Shown here piece by piece: positions 44,359-53,481 of a stretch of 64,000 bases of DNA; the first letter of the stretch is position 1, and each line of letters opens with the position of its first letter. The notes under the pieces are model-generated. The model worked only from the letters and a program-made list of their open reading frames with translations, was not told the DNA's origin and ran no database searches. The DNA lies in NCBI RefSeq assembly GCF_050389775.1, contig NZ_CP177144.1, positions 3,286,001 to 3,350,000 of the forward strand. Direction: 5' to 3'. The position numbers were made by a program, and so were the translations under genes. Source of the DNA: Marinibacterium sp050389775 (lineage in GTDB: Bacteria; Pseudomonadota; Alphaproteobacteria; Rhodobacterales; Rhodobacteraceae).

Positions 44359-45585
44359 ATGCAAGCCTCGTCGGACCTTCGCGCCAAGCGCAACGTTGCC
44401 TTCCTGGTTGCCGCACAGGCGATCATCGGCAGCCAGATGCCCATGAATTTCGTTGTCGCCGGGCTGGCCGGCCAGCAGCTGGCGCCCAATGCCTGCCTGG
44501 CCACGCTGCCGATCTCGCTGATCGTCTTCGGCTCGATGACCACCGCGCCCTGGCTCAGCGCCTTCATGCAGCGCCATGGCCGCCGCGCCGGGTTCATGCT
44601 GGGCGCCATCGGCGGGATGCTCGGCGCGCTGGTTGCCGCGCTGGGGCTGTATATCGGCAATTTCTGGGTCTTTGCGGCCGGCGGATACCTGACCGGCATC
44701 TACATGTCGGCCCAGGGCTTCTATCGCTTCGCCGCCACCGACACCGCCTCGGAAGCCTATCGTCCCAAGGCGATTTCCTATGTCATGGCCGGCGGGCTGG
44801 TCTCGGCCATCATCGGCCCCCAGCTGGTCACCCTGCTCAGCGGGTCCAGCCCCGATGCCACGCCGATGCGCTTCTTTCCGGTCTACATGGCCGCGATGGG
44901 CGTCAACCTGCTGGGCCTGTTCCTGTTCCTGGGCCTCGACATCCCGCGCCCGGCCGCCCCGGCCGCCGATGCGCCGCGCGGGCGCAGTCGGTCCGAGCTG
45001 CTGCGCGATCCGACCATCGCCGTGGCCGTGATCTGTGCGGCGGTGTCCTATGCCCTGATGAACCTGGTCATGACCTCCACCCCCCTGGCCGTGGTCGGCT
45101 GCGGCTTTGCCGTGGCCGATGCGTCGAACATCGTGACCGGCCACGTGCTGGCCATGTTCGTGCCGTCCTTCTTCACCGGCCACCTGATCGCCCGCTACGG
45201 CGCGGAGCGGATCATGGGCGCCGGGCTGTTCATCCTGGCCATCGCCGGGGTCATCGCCCTGCAGGGCGTCGACCTGATGAATTTCTACGGTGCGCTGATC
45301 CTGCTGGGCATCGGCTGGAACTTCGGGTTCATCGGGGCCACGTCGCTGCTGGCCTCGGCCCATGCGCCCCATGAACGCGGGCGGATGCAGGGGCTGAACG
45401 ACCTGATCGTCTTTGGCGCGGTCACCCTGGCCTCGCTGGCCTCGGGCGGGTTGATGAATTGCTCGGGCGGCTCGCCGGTCGAAGGCTGGAACGCGGTCAA
45501 CATGGCCATGGCGCCCTTCCTGACCCTGGCCGGTGGCGCGCTGATCTGGCTGGCCCTGCGCCGGCGGACCGCGCCGGCGGGCTGA
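44359..45585 (+). CDS. MFS transporter
   Basis: A protein of 408 aa with about 12 transmembrane segments. The first loop carries QRHGRRAGFMLGAIGG, matching the MFS motif A pattern (GxxxDRxGRR). The central loop (about 200-215) is PAAPAADAPRGRSRSEL. It has the shape of single-protein proton-driven transporters of the YfcJ/unknown-drug class. The substrate cannot be told. Divergent from alkA with a 65-bp gap. Confidence 0.87.
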   Translation: MQASSDLRAKRNVAFLVAAQAIIGSQMPMNFVVAGLAGQQLAPNACLATLPISLIVFGSMTTAPWLSAFMQRHGRRAGFMLGAIGGMLGALVAALGLYIGNFWVFAAGGYLTGIYMSAQGFYRFAATDTASEAYRPKAISYVMAGGLVSAIIGPQLVTLLSGSSPDATPMRFFPVYMAAMGVNLLGLFLFLGLDIPRPAAPAADAPRGRSRSELLRDPTIAVAVICAAVSYALMNLVMTSTPLAVVGCGFAVADASNIVTGHVLAMFVPSFFTGHLIARYGAERIMGAGLFILAIAGVIALQGVDLMNFYGALILLGIGWNFGFIGATSLLASAHAPHERGRMQGLNDLIVFGAVTLASLASGGLMNCSGGSPVEGWNAVNMAMAPFLTLAGGALIWLALRRRTAPAG

Positions 45586-45658
45586 GCGCCCCGGGCCTGG
45601 CATGGCCCGGTCCGGTCTGGTCCGCGCGATCACGACCGATCAGACAAGTCCGACCCGA

Positions 45659-46435
45659 TCAGACCCGCCCCGTCACCGAGGCCAGCAACAGCCGGCCGCG
45701 CTTGCCGGCTTCCGACAGGGCCAGTTCTCCCCGGGCCACCCGCCCCGGATCGCGCCGCACGCGGGCCAGCAACGGCCCGGCCTGCCAGGCCGCCAGCACC
45801 GCCGGCCGCGCCTCGGGCGACACCGCGCCCAACCCCCGCCGCGCATCGCTCAGCCGATCCAGCCCCTGTTCGGCCAGCCGCCGCACCCCGCCGGGCGTGC
45901 CATCCAGCAGCGGCACATGGCCCCGGGCTTCCAGCTCGGGCACCGCACGGAACCAGCTGGCCAGCCCCGCCGCCCAGCCCAGATCGCGAAGCGGTGCTTC
46001 GGGTGCCTCGCCCAAAGACGCGGCCGCCGCCCATAACAACGCACCCGCCGAATGATCGAGATAGGCCTGCATGTGCGGTTCGTCCTCGAAGGGATCCTTG
46101 TATATATCCCAACGCCTTACAGCGACATATTCATCCAGTTTCGCCGCCCTGTCCGCGCTTAGAACCCGGCCCAGCGGCGTGGTGACCTGGTGCTTGCGCA
46201 CCGGTCCGCCGGCGGCGATTTCGCCCAGCACGTCGCGCCACCATTGCAGCCGCATCTCGGCGATCATCGGCTCGGCCGTCACCCAGGGCGCGCGGCTGAC
46301 CTCGACATTCATCGCATAGATCGGGAACAGCACCGCCCGGGCCTGCGGCGGCGCGGCCATCACCGCCAGGAACCGGTCGGGATCGCCCTTGCGCAGCAGA
46401 TCGGCGCAGGCGGTGACATCGGCGTCAAAGATCAT
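45659..46435 (-). CDS. Squalene/phytoene synthase-family protein (NDUFAF6-like)
   Basis: A protein of 258 aa from ATG 46435, overlapping the upstream methyltransferase stop (ATGA). It has the helical trans-isoprenyl synthase fold: LFPIYAMNVEVSRAPWVTAEPMIAEMRLQWWRDVL, DEYVAVRRWDIYKDPFEDEPHMQAYLDHSAGALLW. The DxxxD metal-binding repeats of true phytoene or squalene synthases are not convincing, which is the situation in the NDUFAF6/complex-I-assembly branch. It follows cimA and the methyltransferase in one overlapping run. Confidence 0.83.
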   Translation of the reverse strand: MIFDADVTACADLLRKGDPDRFLAVMAAPPQARAVLFPIYAMNVEVSRAPWVTAEPMIAEMRLQWWRDVLGEIAAGGPVRKHQVTTPLGRVLSADRAAKLDEYVAVRRWDIYKDPFEDEPHMQAYLDHSAGALLWAAAASLGEAPEAPLRDLGWAAGLASWFRAVPELEARGHVPLLDGTPGGVRRLAEQGLDRLSDARRGLGAVSPEARPAVLAAWQAGPLLARVRRDPGRVARGELALSEAGKRGRLLLASVTGRV

Positions 46436-47136
46436 GCCGGCCGGGCCAGGACCAGCGCATAGGCGATCCGGTCGGGCGCCGCGCGCCAATGGCTGATCTC
46501 GGCCCAGGAGGCGGCCAGCACGGCCTGCAACTCGGGGTCGGGATCGCCGGACAGCGCGAGGATGCGCGCGGCCAGGCTGCGGTAATAGGCCACCCAGGGC
46601 GCGCCCAGGATCAGCCGGTGGTCGATCACGTCATAGCCCGCTGCCCGGGTCTGATCGAACACCCCGTCCAGATCGGTCAGCGCCGGGTAATCGGCCCAGA
46701 ACCGTTCGACATGCGCATCGCCCTCGACCGTGCGCACGGCCTGGGAAAAGGCCACCGCCCCGCCCGGCGCCAACGCCGGTTTCCAGGCCGTCAGCCCGTC
46801 GGTCACGCCCAGGAAATAGATCGCCCCGGCCGACCAGATCAGGTCGAACGGCCCGCTCAGCCCTGCCATGTCGCCGGTGTGCACGGCCACGTTGCCCAGC
46901 CCGGCGCAGCGTCCGCGCGCCTCATCGGCCAGGTGGGCCATCTGCTCGACCGCCTCGACCCTGGCGTCGGGCAGCGCCGCGCCCAGCGTGGCCGTATCCG
47001 CCCCCGACCCGCAGCCGGCATCACAGACCCGCACGGCCCCGCTGATACCCAGCCGGTCCAGCGCCCAATGCACGTCTTCGGCCAGGCCGGGGCCTTCGCG
47101 GTCCAGCCCGGAATAGAGCCGCTGAAAGGCGCTCAC
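46432..47136 (-). CDS. SAM-dependent class I methyltransferase
   Basis: A protein of 234 aa starting at GTG 47136, whose TGA overlaps the cimA stop (GTGA). Upstream in-frame sequence is a shadow of cimA, so this start is well defined. SAM-binding motif I is VCDAGCGSGADTATLG, then VEAVEQM and VHTGDMAG, then FDLIWSAGAIYF. The substrate is unknown. It is translationally coupled to cimA on one side and to the phytoene-synthase-like gene on the other. Confidence 0.87.
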   Translation of the reverse strand: MSAFQRLYSGLDREGPGLAEDVHWALDRLGISGAVRVCDAGCGSGADTATLGAALPDARVEAVEQMAHLADEARGRCAGLGNVAVHTGDMAGLSGPFDLIWSAGAIYFLGVTDGLTAWKPALAPGGAVAFSQAVRTVEGDAHVERFWADYPALTDLDGVFDQTRAAGYDVIDHRLILGAPWVAYYRSLAARILALSGDPDPELQAVLAASWAEISHWRAAPDRIAYALVLARPA

Positions 47137-48776
47137 GGGGCCGTCTCCAGCGCTGGTTCCACCACGGCCGTGTCGCGCACCAGCTTCCAGCGGATCGCAT
47201 CCAGCAGCGCCTCGAACGAGGCATCGACGATGTTGGCCGACACCCCCACGGTCGACCAGCGCCGGCCCTGGCCGTCTGCACTGTCGATGATCACCCGGGT
47301 CACGGCCTCGGTGCCGCCCTGGGTGATGCGCACCTTGAAATCCACCAGGTGCATGTCGGCCAGCTGCGCCGAATAGCGGCCCAGGTCCTTGCCCAGGGCC
47401 TGCCACAGCGCGTTGACCGGACCCCGGTCGCAACCCTGGGCATCAAAGCTCTCGCTGACCGACAGCTTCTTCTCGCCGTCGACCTTGACCACGACCACCG
47501 CCTCGGACACCGACACCATCCGGTCGCGCTTGTTCTTGCGCCGCTCGACGGTCACCTTGTAGCGCTTGACCTCGAAGAACTCCGGCAGCCGACCCAGTTC
47601 CTCCCGCGCCAGCAGCTCGAACGAGGCCTGCGCCGTGTCATAGGAATAGCCCTCGTCCTCGCGCGCCTTGATCCGTTCCAGGATGCGCGCCAGCGCCGGG
47701 TCGCCCTTGTCCACGGCCAGCCCGGCCTCGGACAGGCGCTTGCGCAGGTTCGACTGGCCGGCCTGGTTCGACATCGGCACGATCCGCGCATTGCCCACCA
47801 GCCCCGGCTCGACATGTTCATAGGTCGACGGGTCCTTCAGGATCGCGCTGGCATGCAGCCCGGCCTTGTGGGCAAAGGCCGAGGCGCCGACATAGGGCAG
47901 CTGTTTCATCGGCACCCGGTTGAGGATGTCGTCCAGCATCCGGCTCACGCGCGTCAGACCGGCCAGCGCCTCGCGGCTCACGCCGATGTCGAACCGGCTC
48001 GCCCAGGGCTCCTTGAGCAACAGCGTCGGGATCAGCGAGGTCAGGCTGGCATTGCCACAGCGCTCGCCCAGCCCGTTCAGCGTGCCCTGGATCTGGCGGG
48101 CGCCTGCGCCCACGGCGGCCAGCGATCCGGCCACGGCCATCTCGGTGTCGTTGTGGCAATGGATGCCCAGGCGGTCGCCCGGCAGGCCCGCGGCGATCAC
48201 CTCGCCCGTGATCCGCCCGATCTCGTCGGGCAGCGTGCCGCCATTGGTGTCGCACAGCACGATCCAACGCGCCCCCGCCTCATGGGCCGCCCGGCAACAG
48301 GCCAGGGCATAGCCCGGGTTGCGCTTGTAGCCGTCAAAGAAATGCTCGGCATCAAACAGCGCCTCGCGCCCCGCAGCGACGATATGGGCGACCGACGCCC
48401 GGATGTTCTCCAGGTTCTCGTCCTCGCTGATCCCCAGGGCCGCCGCGACATGGTAACTGTCGGACTTGCCCACCAGACAGATCGTGCCCGTCCCGGCATT
48501 CATCACCGCCGCCAGCACGTCGTCATTGGCCGCCGACCGGCCCGCCCGCTTGGTCATGCCAAAGGCCGCCAGCCGCGCCTTCATCGCCGGCGCCGCCTCG
48601 AAGAACCCGCTGTCGGTCGGGTTCGCCCCGGGCCAGCCACCTTCGATGTAATCGATGCCCAGCCGGTCCAGCGCCCGGGCGATCTGCACCTTCTCGGCCA
48701 CGGAAAACTGCACGCCCTGGGTCTGTTGCCCGTCCCGCAGGGTCGTGTCGTATAGGTAAAGACGCTCTGTCGTCAT
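47133..48776 (-). CDS. cimA: Citramalate synthase
   Basis: A protein of 547 aa. It condenses acetyl-CoA and pyruvate to citramalate, opening a threonine-independent route to isoleucine. The HMGL-like TIM barrel has YDTTLRDGQQTQGVQFSV at the start, CDTNGGTLPDEIG and LGIHCHNDTEMAVAGSLAAV with the metal His pair, and LNGLGERCGNASL. The C-terminal LeuA-type allosteric domain (about 405-530) has VSEAVVVVKVDGEKKLSVSE. The length and the C-terminal domain fit CimA rather than LeuA. Confidence 0.92.
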   Translation of the reverse strand: MTTERLYLYDTTLRDGQQTQGVQFSVAEKVQIARALDRLGIDYIEGGWPGANPTDSGFFEAAPAMKARLAAFGMTKRAGRSAANDDVLAAVMNAGTGTICLVGKSDSYHVAAALGISEDENLENIRASVAHIVAAGREALFDAEHFFDGYKRNPGYALACCRAAHEAGARWIVLCDTNGGTLPDEIGRITGEVIAAGLPGDRLGIHCHNDTEMAVAGSLAAVGAGARQIQGTLNGLGERCGNASLTSLIPTLLLKEPWASRFDIGVSREALAGLTRVSRMLDDILNRVPMKQLPYVGASAFAHKAGLHASAILKDPSTYEHVEPGLVGNARIVPMSNQAGQSNLRKRLSEAGLAVDKGDPALARILERIKAREDEGYSYDTAQASFELLAREELGRLPEFFEVKRYKVTVERRKNKRDRMVSVSEAVVVVKVDGEKKLSVSESFDAQGCDRGPVNALWQALGKDLGRYSAQLADMHLVDFKVRITQGGTEAVTRVIIDSADGQGRRWSTVGVSANIVDASFEALLDAIRWKLVRDTAVVEPALETAP

Positions 48777-48993
48777 TGGCTGGCTCCCGCATGTCCCCGG
48801 CTCGGGACAAACCTCCGCTTGTTTCTTCTCAACAGGTTACAGGGACAGCCTCACCGACCGCCCCGCGTTCATCCGACCCGGCCGCTTTGCCGGCCCGTCT
48901 CGCTCCCATGTTCTTCTTGGCCCAAGTACCCTTCGGGGGGGCACCGCAAGGCGGTGCGGGGGGCCGACAGCCCCCCTCCGGACCCAACAGCCC

Positions 48994-50388
48994 TCACCCG
49001 ATGCCCTCGAGCGCGGCCCCGTCAAAGCCCGGCCCGGCGACCAGCTCGACCCCGGCCTTCGACATCCTGACCTCGACCCCGGCGGCCACCAGCGCCGACT
49101 TCAGCCGGTCAACCTCGGCGAAATCCTTGGTCTGCATCGCCTCGGCCCGCACCGCAGTCAGCCGCTCGGCCCATGCGGACAGGTCGACGCCCTCGGCCGC
49201 CTTGTCCCAGCCGCCCAGATCAGGGCCCAGCAGGCCCAGCACCCCGGCCCCGGCCTTCAGCCCGGCCGCGTCGCCGGCTCCGGCCAGCCGGTGCAGCTCG
49301 GCCAGCGCCCCGGCCGTGTTCAGATCGTCGGCCACCGCCTCCAGCACCGCCTGCGGCACCGGCCCGGCCTCGACACCCTCGACCATCGCACGCCACTTCC
49401 GCAGCACCTTCTCGGCCTCGCGCGCCTTCTCCGCCGTCCAGTCCATCGGCTTGCGGTAATGGGTCGACAGAAAGACAAACCGGATCACCTCGCCCGGCAC
49501 GCCCTGGTCGAGCAGGTCGCGCACGGTGAAGAAATTGCCCAGCGACTTGGACATCTTCTTGCCTTCGACCTGCAGCATCTCGTTGTGCAGCCAGACATTG
49601 GCAAACCCGGCCCCCGGATGGGCGCAGCAGGATTGCGCGATCTCGTTCTCGTGGTGCGGGAACATCAGGTCGTTGCCCCCGCCGTGAATGTCGAAATGCG
49701 CCCCCAGCAGGGCGTCGGACATGGCCGAGCATTCGATATGCCAGCCCGGCCGCCCGCGCCCCCAGGGCGAGTCCCAGCCCGGCAGATCGTCGGAAGACGG
49801 CTTCCACAGCACGAAATCCATCGGGTTGCGCTTGTAGGGTGCCACCTCGACCCGTGCCCCGGCGATCATGTCGTCGACCGACCGGCCCGACAGCCGGCCA
49901 TAGTCGGCATAGCTGTCCACGGCAAAAAGCACGTGGCCCTCGGCCGCATAGGCATGGCCCGCCGCGATCAGCCCTTCGATCATCGTCACCATCTGCGGGA
50001 TGTATTGCGTCGCCCGTGGCATCGCCTCCTCGTGGGCTTCCCCCCGGATCGACGGTTGCAAGGCGCCCAGCAGGCCCATGTCCTCAAGATACCAGGCCGT
50101 GGTCTCGGCAGTGATCTCGGCGATCGCCCGGCCCGACTGGGCCGCGCGGGCGTTGATCTTGTCGTCGACATCGGTGAAATTGCGCACATAGGTCACGTGC
50201 CCGGGCCCATAGACCTGCCGCAACAGCCGGTAGAGCGTGTCAAACACCACGACCGGCCGGGCATTGCCCAGGTGCGCCCGGTCATAGACCGTCGGGCCGC
50301 AGACATACATCCGCACATCCTGGGGATCGATCGGGGTAAAGACCTCTTTCTGCCGGGTCTTCGTGTTGTGGAACCTGATGATGTCCAT
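48994..50388 (-). CDS. cysS: Cysteinyl-tRNA synthetase
   Basis: A protein of 464 aa. It joins Cys to tRNA-Cys. Class I motifs: HIGH as HLGN in YVCGPTVYDRAHLGNAR, the zinc-binding site with Cys in that motif and later CSAMSDALLG and HHENEIAQS, and KMSKS as GKKMSKSLGN. A DALR-like helical C-terminus ends at GAALEGIG. The arrangement VRNFTDVDDKIN is typical. It is full length and isolated, with no obvious co-operon gene except cimA downstream. Confidence 0.95.
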   Translation of the reverse strand: MDIIRFHNTKTRQKEVFTPIDPQDVRMYVCGPTVYDRAHLGNARPVVVFDTLYRLLRQVYGPGHVTYVRNFTDVDDKINARAAQSGRAIAEITAETTAWYLEDMGLLGALQPSIRGEAHEEAMPRATQYIPQMVTMIEGLIAAGHAYAAEGHVLFAVDSYADYGRLSGRSVDDMIAGARVEVAPYKRNPMDFVLWKPSSDDLPGWDSPWGRGRPGWHIECSAMSDALLGAHFDIHGGGNDLMFPHHENEIAQSCCAHPGAGFANVWLHNEMLQVEGKKMSKSLGNFFTVRDLLDQGVPGEVIRFVFLSTHYRKPMDWTAEKAREAEKVLRKWRAMVEGVEAGPVPQAVLEAVADDLNTAGALAELHRLAGAGDAAGLKAGAGVLGLLGPDLGGWDKAAEGVDLSAWAERLTAVRAEAMQTKDFAEVDRLKSALVAAGVEVRMSKAGVELVAGPGFDGAALEGIG

Positions 50389-50742
50389 GTTTCCCTCGGA
50401 AAGGTTGCAACCACGCGGTCAAGGGCCCGGCGGGCTTACCAAGTTCACTCTGGGATGGAAACAGAAAGAACGGCCCGCCTGACGATGTCAGCCGGTAATG
50501 CAGCAGGTGATGATGATGCGCCGTGTCATGGGGGCCTTCTATCAGCTGGATCGCCGGCCGCCAAGCCATCAGATGGCCGCGCCCCCTCCGCGCCCGCCCG
50601 GGGCCGGCCGGAGCACCTGCCTGATCTGCGTTCCGCGCCCCCGTGTGAGCCCCGTCTGAGCGCAGTCTGAGCCCCGTCTGGGCCCCGCCTGAACCGCGCC
50701 TCCCCCCTTGCCCGGACGCCCGCTCCGGTGCAGGCTGAGCCC
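50389..50742. other. 354-bp divergent gap
   Basis: Gap between cysS (-) and the MmcQ/YjbR gene (+), so it must hold both promoters. The stretch 50640-50700 has a loose repeat of about 11 bp (GAGCCCCGTCT and variants, about five copies). No gene and no clear promoter were found. Confidence 0.4.
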
Positions 50743-51087
50743 ATGACACGCGAGGCCACCAACCAGATCTGCGCGGGCTTTCCCGGCGCCGAATGCTCCG
50801 ATCCCTGGGGCGGCGGCCATGACGCCTGGAAGGTCGGCGGCAAGATGTTCGCCTGTATCGGCACGGCGGACGACGGCGTCGCCGTCAAGACCGACAGCAT
50901 CGAAACCGCCACCATGCTCATCGACGCGGGCATCGGCCGCCGGGCGCGCTATTTCCACCGCTCCTGGCTGCTGCTGCCCTGGGGCGCCGCGCCGGACGAG
51001 CTGCGCCACCGGCTGGAAACCTCCTATGACATCGTCCGGGCCGGGCTGACGAAAAAGGCCCAGGCCGCCCTGCCGCCCCGCACCTGA
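50743..51087 (+). CDS. MmcQ/YjbR-family protein
   Basis: A protein of 114 aa from ATG 50743. It has the CyaY-like MmcQ/YjbR fold: TREATNQICAGFPGAECSDPWGGGHDAWKVGGKMFACIG, then GVAVKTDS and a terminal YDIVRAGLTKK. Members are proposed DNA-binding proteins but their function is not established. It is single, with its TGA stop in the first unit of the 20-bp repeat that follows. Confidence 0.85.
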   Translation: MTREATNQICAGFPGAECSDPWGGGHDAWKVGGKMFACIGTADDGVAVKTDSIETATMLIDAGIGRRARYFHRSWLLLPWGAAPDELRHRLETSYDIVRAGLTKKAQAALPPRT

Positions 51088-51144
51088 CCCCGGCCCGTCA
51101 CGTCTGACCCCGGCCCGTCACGTCTGCCCCCGGTCCGTTACGTC
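51085..51144. repeat. 20-bp tandem repeat, three copies, starting at the stop codon
   Basis: Two identical copies of TGACCCCGGCCCGTCACGTC (51085-51104 and 51105-51124) and a third with three changes (51125-51144). The first copy's TGA is the stop codon of the MmcQ/YjbR gene. It looks like a very recent array in comparison with the others in the window. Confidence 0.95.
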
Positions 51145-51225
51145 CGGGGCGCCCGACGGCGCCCCGTTGGCCCTGTCACCAGATGACCCCGAGGACGCCA
51201 CGGCGCCCCACAGGCCCATTACCGG

Positions 51226-51600
51226 TCAATCATAGGCCACCACTTCGAATTCTATCCCGTCCGGCCCGTCGAAATAGAACCGCCGGCCCGGCTCGTAATC
51301 GGCGTGGTTGTGCGGCCGATAGCCCCGCGCCTTGACCCGCGCCTCGACGGCCTCCAGGTCATCGACCTCGATGCCGATATGATTCAGCCCGCCGGTGGTG
51401 TGATAGGTATCGCCCGCCGGGCCCTGGCCGTCGCCCGGAGCATAGAGCGCCAGGTAGCCATCGGCATCGCCCACATGCACGGTGAACCCGTCGTTCAGCG
51501 CCGGGCCTTCCCAGCGGATTGTCCAGCCGAACAGCTCGACCAGCACCGCCGCCGTGGCGCGGGGATCGGGCACCGACACGTTCACATGTTCCAGCCGCAT
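51226..51600 (-). CDS. VOC-family protein under SoxR-type control
   Basis: A protein of 124 aa from ATG 51600 with AAGGAG just upstream; an earlier in-frame start is less likely. One VOC module: LEHVNVSVPDPRATAAVLVELFGW, GLNHIGIEVDDLEAVEARVKARG and a terminal FYFDGPDGIEFEVVAYD with the final Glu metal-ligand candidate. Its close homologues are glyoxalase-, fosfomycin- or bleomycin-resistance-type proteins. The promoter is a MerR-family type with a SoxR box, so it is probably induced by redox-active compounds. Confidence 0.87.
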   Translation of the reverse strand: MRLEHVNVSVPDPRATAAVLVELFGWTIRWEGPALNDGFTVHVGDADGYLALYAPGDGQGPAGDTYHTTGGLNHIGIEVDDLEAVEARVKARGYRPHNHADYEPGRRFYFDGPDGIEFEVVAYD

Positions 51601-51638
51601 CGCTTGTCTCCTTCTTGAAATCACGATCAACAGGGGGC

Positions 51639-51669
51639 AAGCTACTTTCTCAAGTCAACTTGAGGTCAA
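51639..51669 (-). promoter_or_regulatory. SoxR-type promoter with operator between -35 and -10
   Basis: On the minus strand: TTGACC (-35, 51669-51664), a 19-bp spacer and TAGCTT (-10, 51644-51639). The spacer region contains CTCAAGTCAACTTGAG (+ strand 51649-51664), a near-perfect inverted repeat that nearly equals the E. coli soxS operator core (CTCAAGTTAACTTGAG). The 19-bp spacer is the hallmark of MerR-family activated promoters. It drives the VOC gene and lies just before soxR. Confidence 0.88.
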
Positions 51670-51682
51670 TAGCAAAGATCCC

Positions 51683-52183
51683 ATGGCTCCCAATCCTTTG
51701 CGCCCCGTGCCCCCGCGACCCAAACCCCTGCGCCCCAGCGGGCTGGCCATCGGCGATGTCGCCCGGCGGACCGGCCTGGCCGTTTCCGCGATCCGCTATT
51801 ACGAGGACGAAGGCCTGATCACGCCCTATCGTGCCGCCTCCGGCCAGCGCCGGTTCACCCGGGCCGACCTGCGCATCCTGTCCTTCATCCGCATCGCCCA
51901 GTCGCTGGGCTTTCCCCTGGCCCGCATCCGCACCGCGCTGGCCACCCTGCCCGACGGCCGCCCGCCGTCCAAGGCCGACTGGACCCGCCTGTCGACCGGC
52001 TTTCGCGCGGATCTCGACGCCCGCATCGCCCAGCTGGAAACCCTGCGCGACACGCTCGACGGCTGCATCGGCTGCGGCTGCCTGTCGCTGGACAGCTGCG
52101 CGCTCTACAATGCCCAGGACCGCGCCGCCACGCGCGGCAGCGGCCCGCGCTACCTCATGGGCGACAGTTCGTCCGACCCGTGA
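51683..52183 (+). CDS. soxR: SoxR: redox-sensitive MerR-family activator
   Basis: A protein of 166 aa from ATG 51683. The MerR HTH is LAIGDVARRTGLAVSAIRYYEDEGLITP, followed by a long dimerisation helix. The C-terminal cluster CIGCGCLSLDSC is the [2Fe-2S] signature that distinguishes SoxR from all other MerR proteins. It is divergent from the VOC gene and a SoxR box lies between them. As in most non-enteric bacteria there is no soxS; the target is directly regulated. The N-terminus has a Pro-rich leader (1-18). Confidence 0.94.
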   Translation: MAPNPLRPVPPRPKPLRPSGLAIGDVARRTGLAVSAIRYYEDEGLITPYRAASGQRRFTRADLRILSFIRIAQSLGFPLARIRTALATLPDGRPPSKADWTRLSTGFRADLDARIAQLETLRDTLDGCIGCGCLSLDSCALYNAQDRAATRGSGPRYLMGDSSSDP

Positions 52184-52298
52184 CCCGATGGGGCTTCTTT
52201 CTCTTTCCAAATATCCGGCCCCGCCCGCTCCGCCGCCGCGACGTCATCGCCGATGCGCCCGATTGACACCATGGCCGCCTTGTGACCCTCTCCGCCCC

Positions 52299-53477
52299 AT
52301 GACGCAGGCACATCTTTCCTCCCGCATCACCAACATCACCGGCGGCGGTTCCGACGGCTGGGATGTCTTTCACCGCGCCCGGGCCATGATCGCCCGCGGC
52401 CTGCCGGTGACCGAACTGACCATCGGCGAACATGACATCCGCACCGATCCGGCGATCCTCGACGCCATGCATGCCGCCGCCCGGGCCGGCCATACCGGCT
52501 ATGCCGAGGTGCCCGGCACCCGGGCCCTGCGCCGGGCCGTGGCCGCGCGGGTGGCCCGCCAGACTGGCGTGCCCACGACCGAGGCCAACGTGCTGGTCAC
52601 CCCCGGCGCCCAGGCCGCGCTCTTTGCCGCCCATATCGCCACCTGCGATCCCGGTGACACCGCGCTCTATCTCGATCCCTATTACGCCACCTATCCCGGC
52701 ACGATCCGGGGCGCCGGCGCCGTGCCGTGCCCGGTGCCCACCCGGGCCGCCGACAATTTCCAGCCCCGCGCCGCCGATCTGGCGCCCTTTGCCGAAGGCG
52801 CCCGGTCGCTGCTGATCAACACGCCCAACAACCCCACCGGCACGGTCTATGACCGGCCCTCGCTGGACGGCATCGCCGGCATCTGCCGGGAACACGACCT
52901 CTGGCTGATCTCGGACGAGGTCTATGACAGCCAGGTCTGGCAGGGCGATCACCTCTCGCCCCGGGCCCTGCCCGGCATGGCCGAGCGCACGCTGGTCATG
53001 GGCTCGATGTCGAAATCCCATGCCATGACCGGGTCGCGCTGCGGCTGGATCATCGGCCCCGAAGCGGCCATCACCCACCTGATCAACCTGTCGACCCACA
53101 CGACCTATGGCGTGCCGGGCTTCATCCAGGATGCCTCGGTCTTTGCCTTCGACCAGGGCGCGGCGCTGGAAGCGGCCATTGCCGCGCCCTTCCGCCGCCG
53201 CCGCGACCTGGCGCTGCAGATCCTGGGCCGGCAACAGATCGTGCGGGCGATCCCGCCGCAGGGCGCGATGTACATCATGCTGGACATCCGGGCCACGGGC
53301 ATGAGCGGCGAGGATTTCGCCATGGCCCTGCTGGACGAACACCATATTGCCGTCATGCCGGGCGAAAGCTTTGGCCAGGCCGCGGCCGGGCATCTGCGCG
53401 TGGCCATGACCGTCGACGACGACCGGTTCGCCGCCGCGCTGGAAACGCTTTGCGCCTTTGCCGCCGCCCGCAGCTAG
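52299..53477 (+). CDS. Class I/II pyridoxal-phosphate aminotransferase
   Basis: A protein of 392 aa from ATG 52299; the longer upstream frame is a shadow of soxR. Fold type I motifs: VTPGAQAALFAAHIA, INTPNNPTGTVYD, LISDEVYDSQVW and the Schiff-base Lys in GSMSKSHAMTGSRCGW. It looks like an aspartate or aromatic-type aminotransferase; the substrate is not certain. It is followed 4 bp later by the glycosyltransferase gene, which may be co-transcribed. Confidence 0.92.
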   Translation: MTQAHLSSRITNITGGGSDGWDVFHRARAMIARGLPVTELTIGEHDIRTDPAILDAMHAAARAGHTGYAEVPGTRALRRAVAARVARQTGVPTTEANVLVTPGAQAALFAAHIATCDPGDTALYLDPYYATYPGTIRGAGAVPCPVPTRAADNFQPRAADLAPFAEGARSLLINTPNNPTGTVYDRPSLDGIAGICREHDLWLISDEVYDSQVWQGDHLSPRALPGMAERTLVMGSMSKSHAMTGSRCGWIIGPEAAITHLINLSTHTTYGVPGFIQDASVFAFDQGAALEAAIAAPFRRRRDLALQILGRQQIVRAIPPQGAMYIMLDIRATGMSGEDFAMALLDEHHIAVMPGESFGQAAAGHLRVAMTVDDDRFAAALETLCAFAAARS

Positions 53478-53481
53478 GCCG

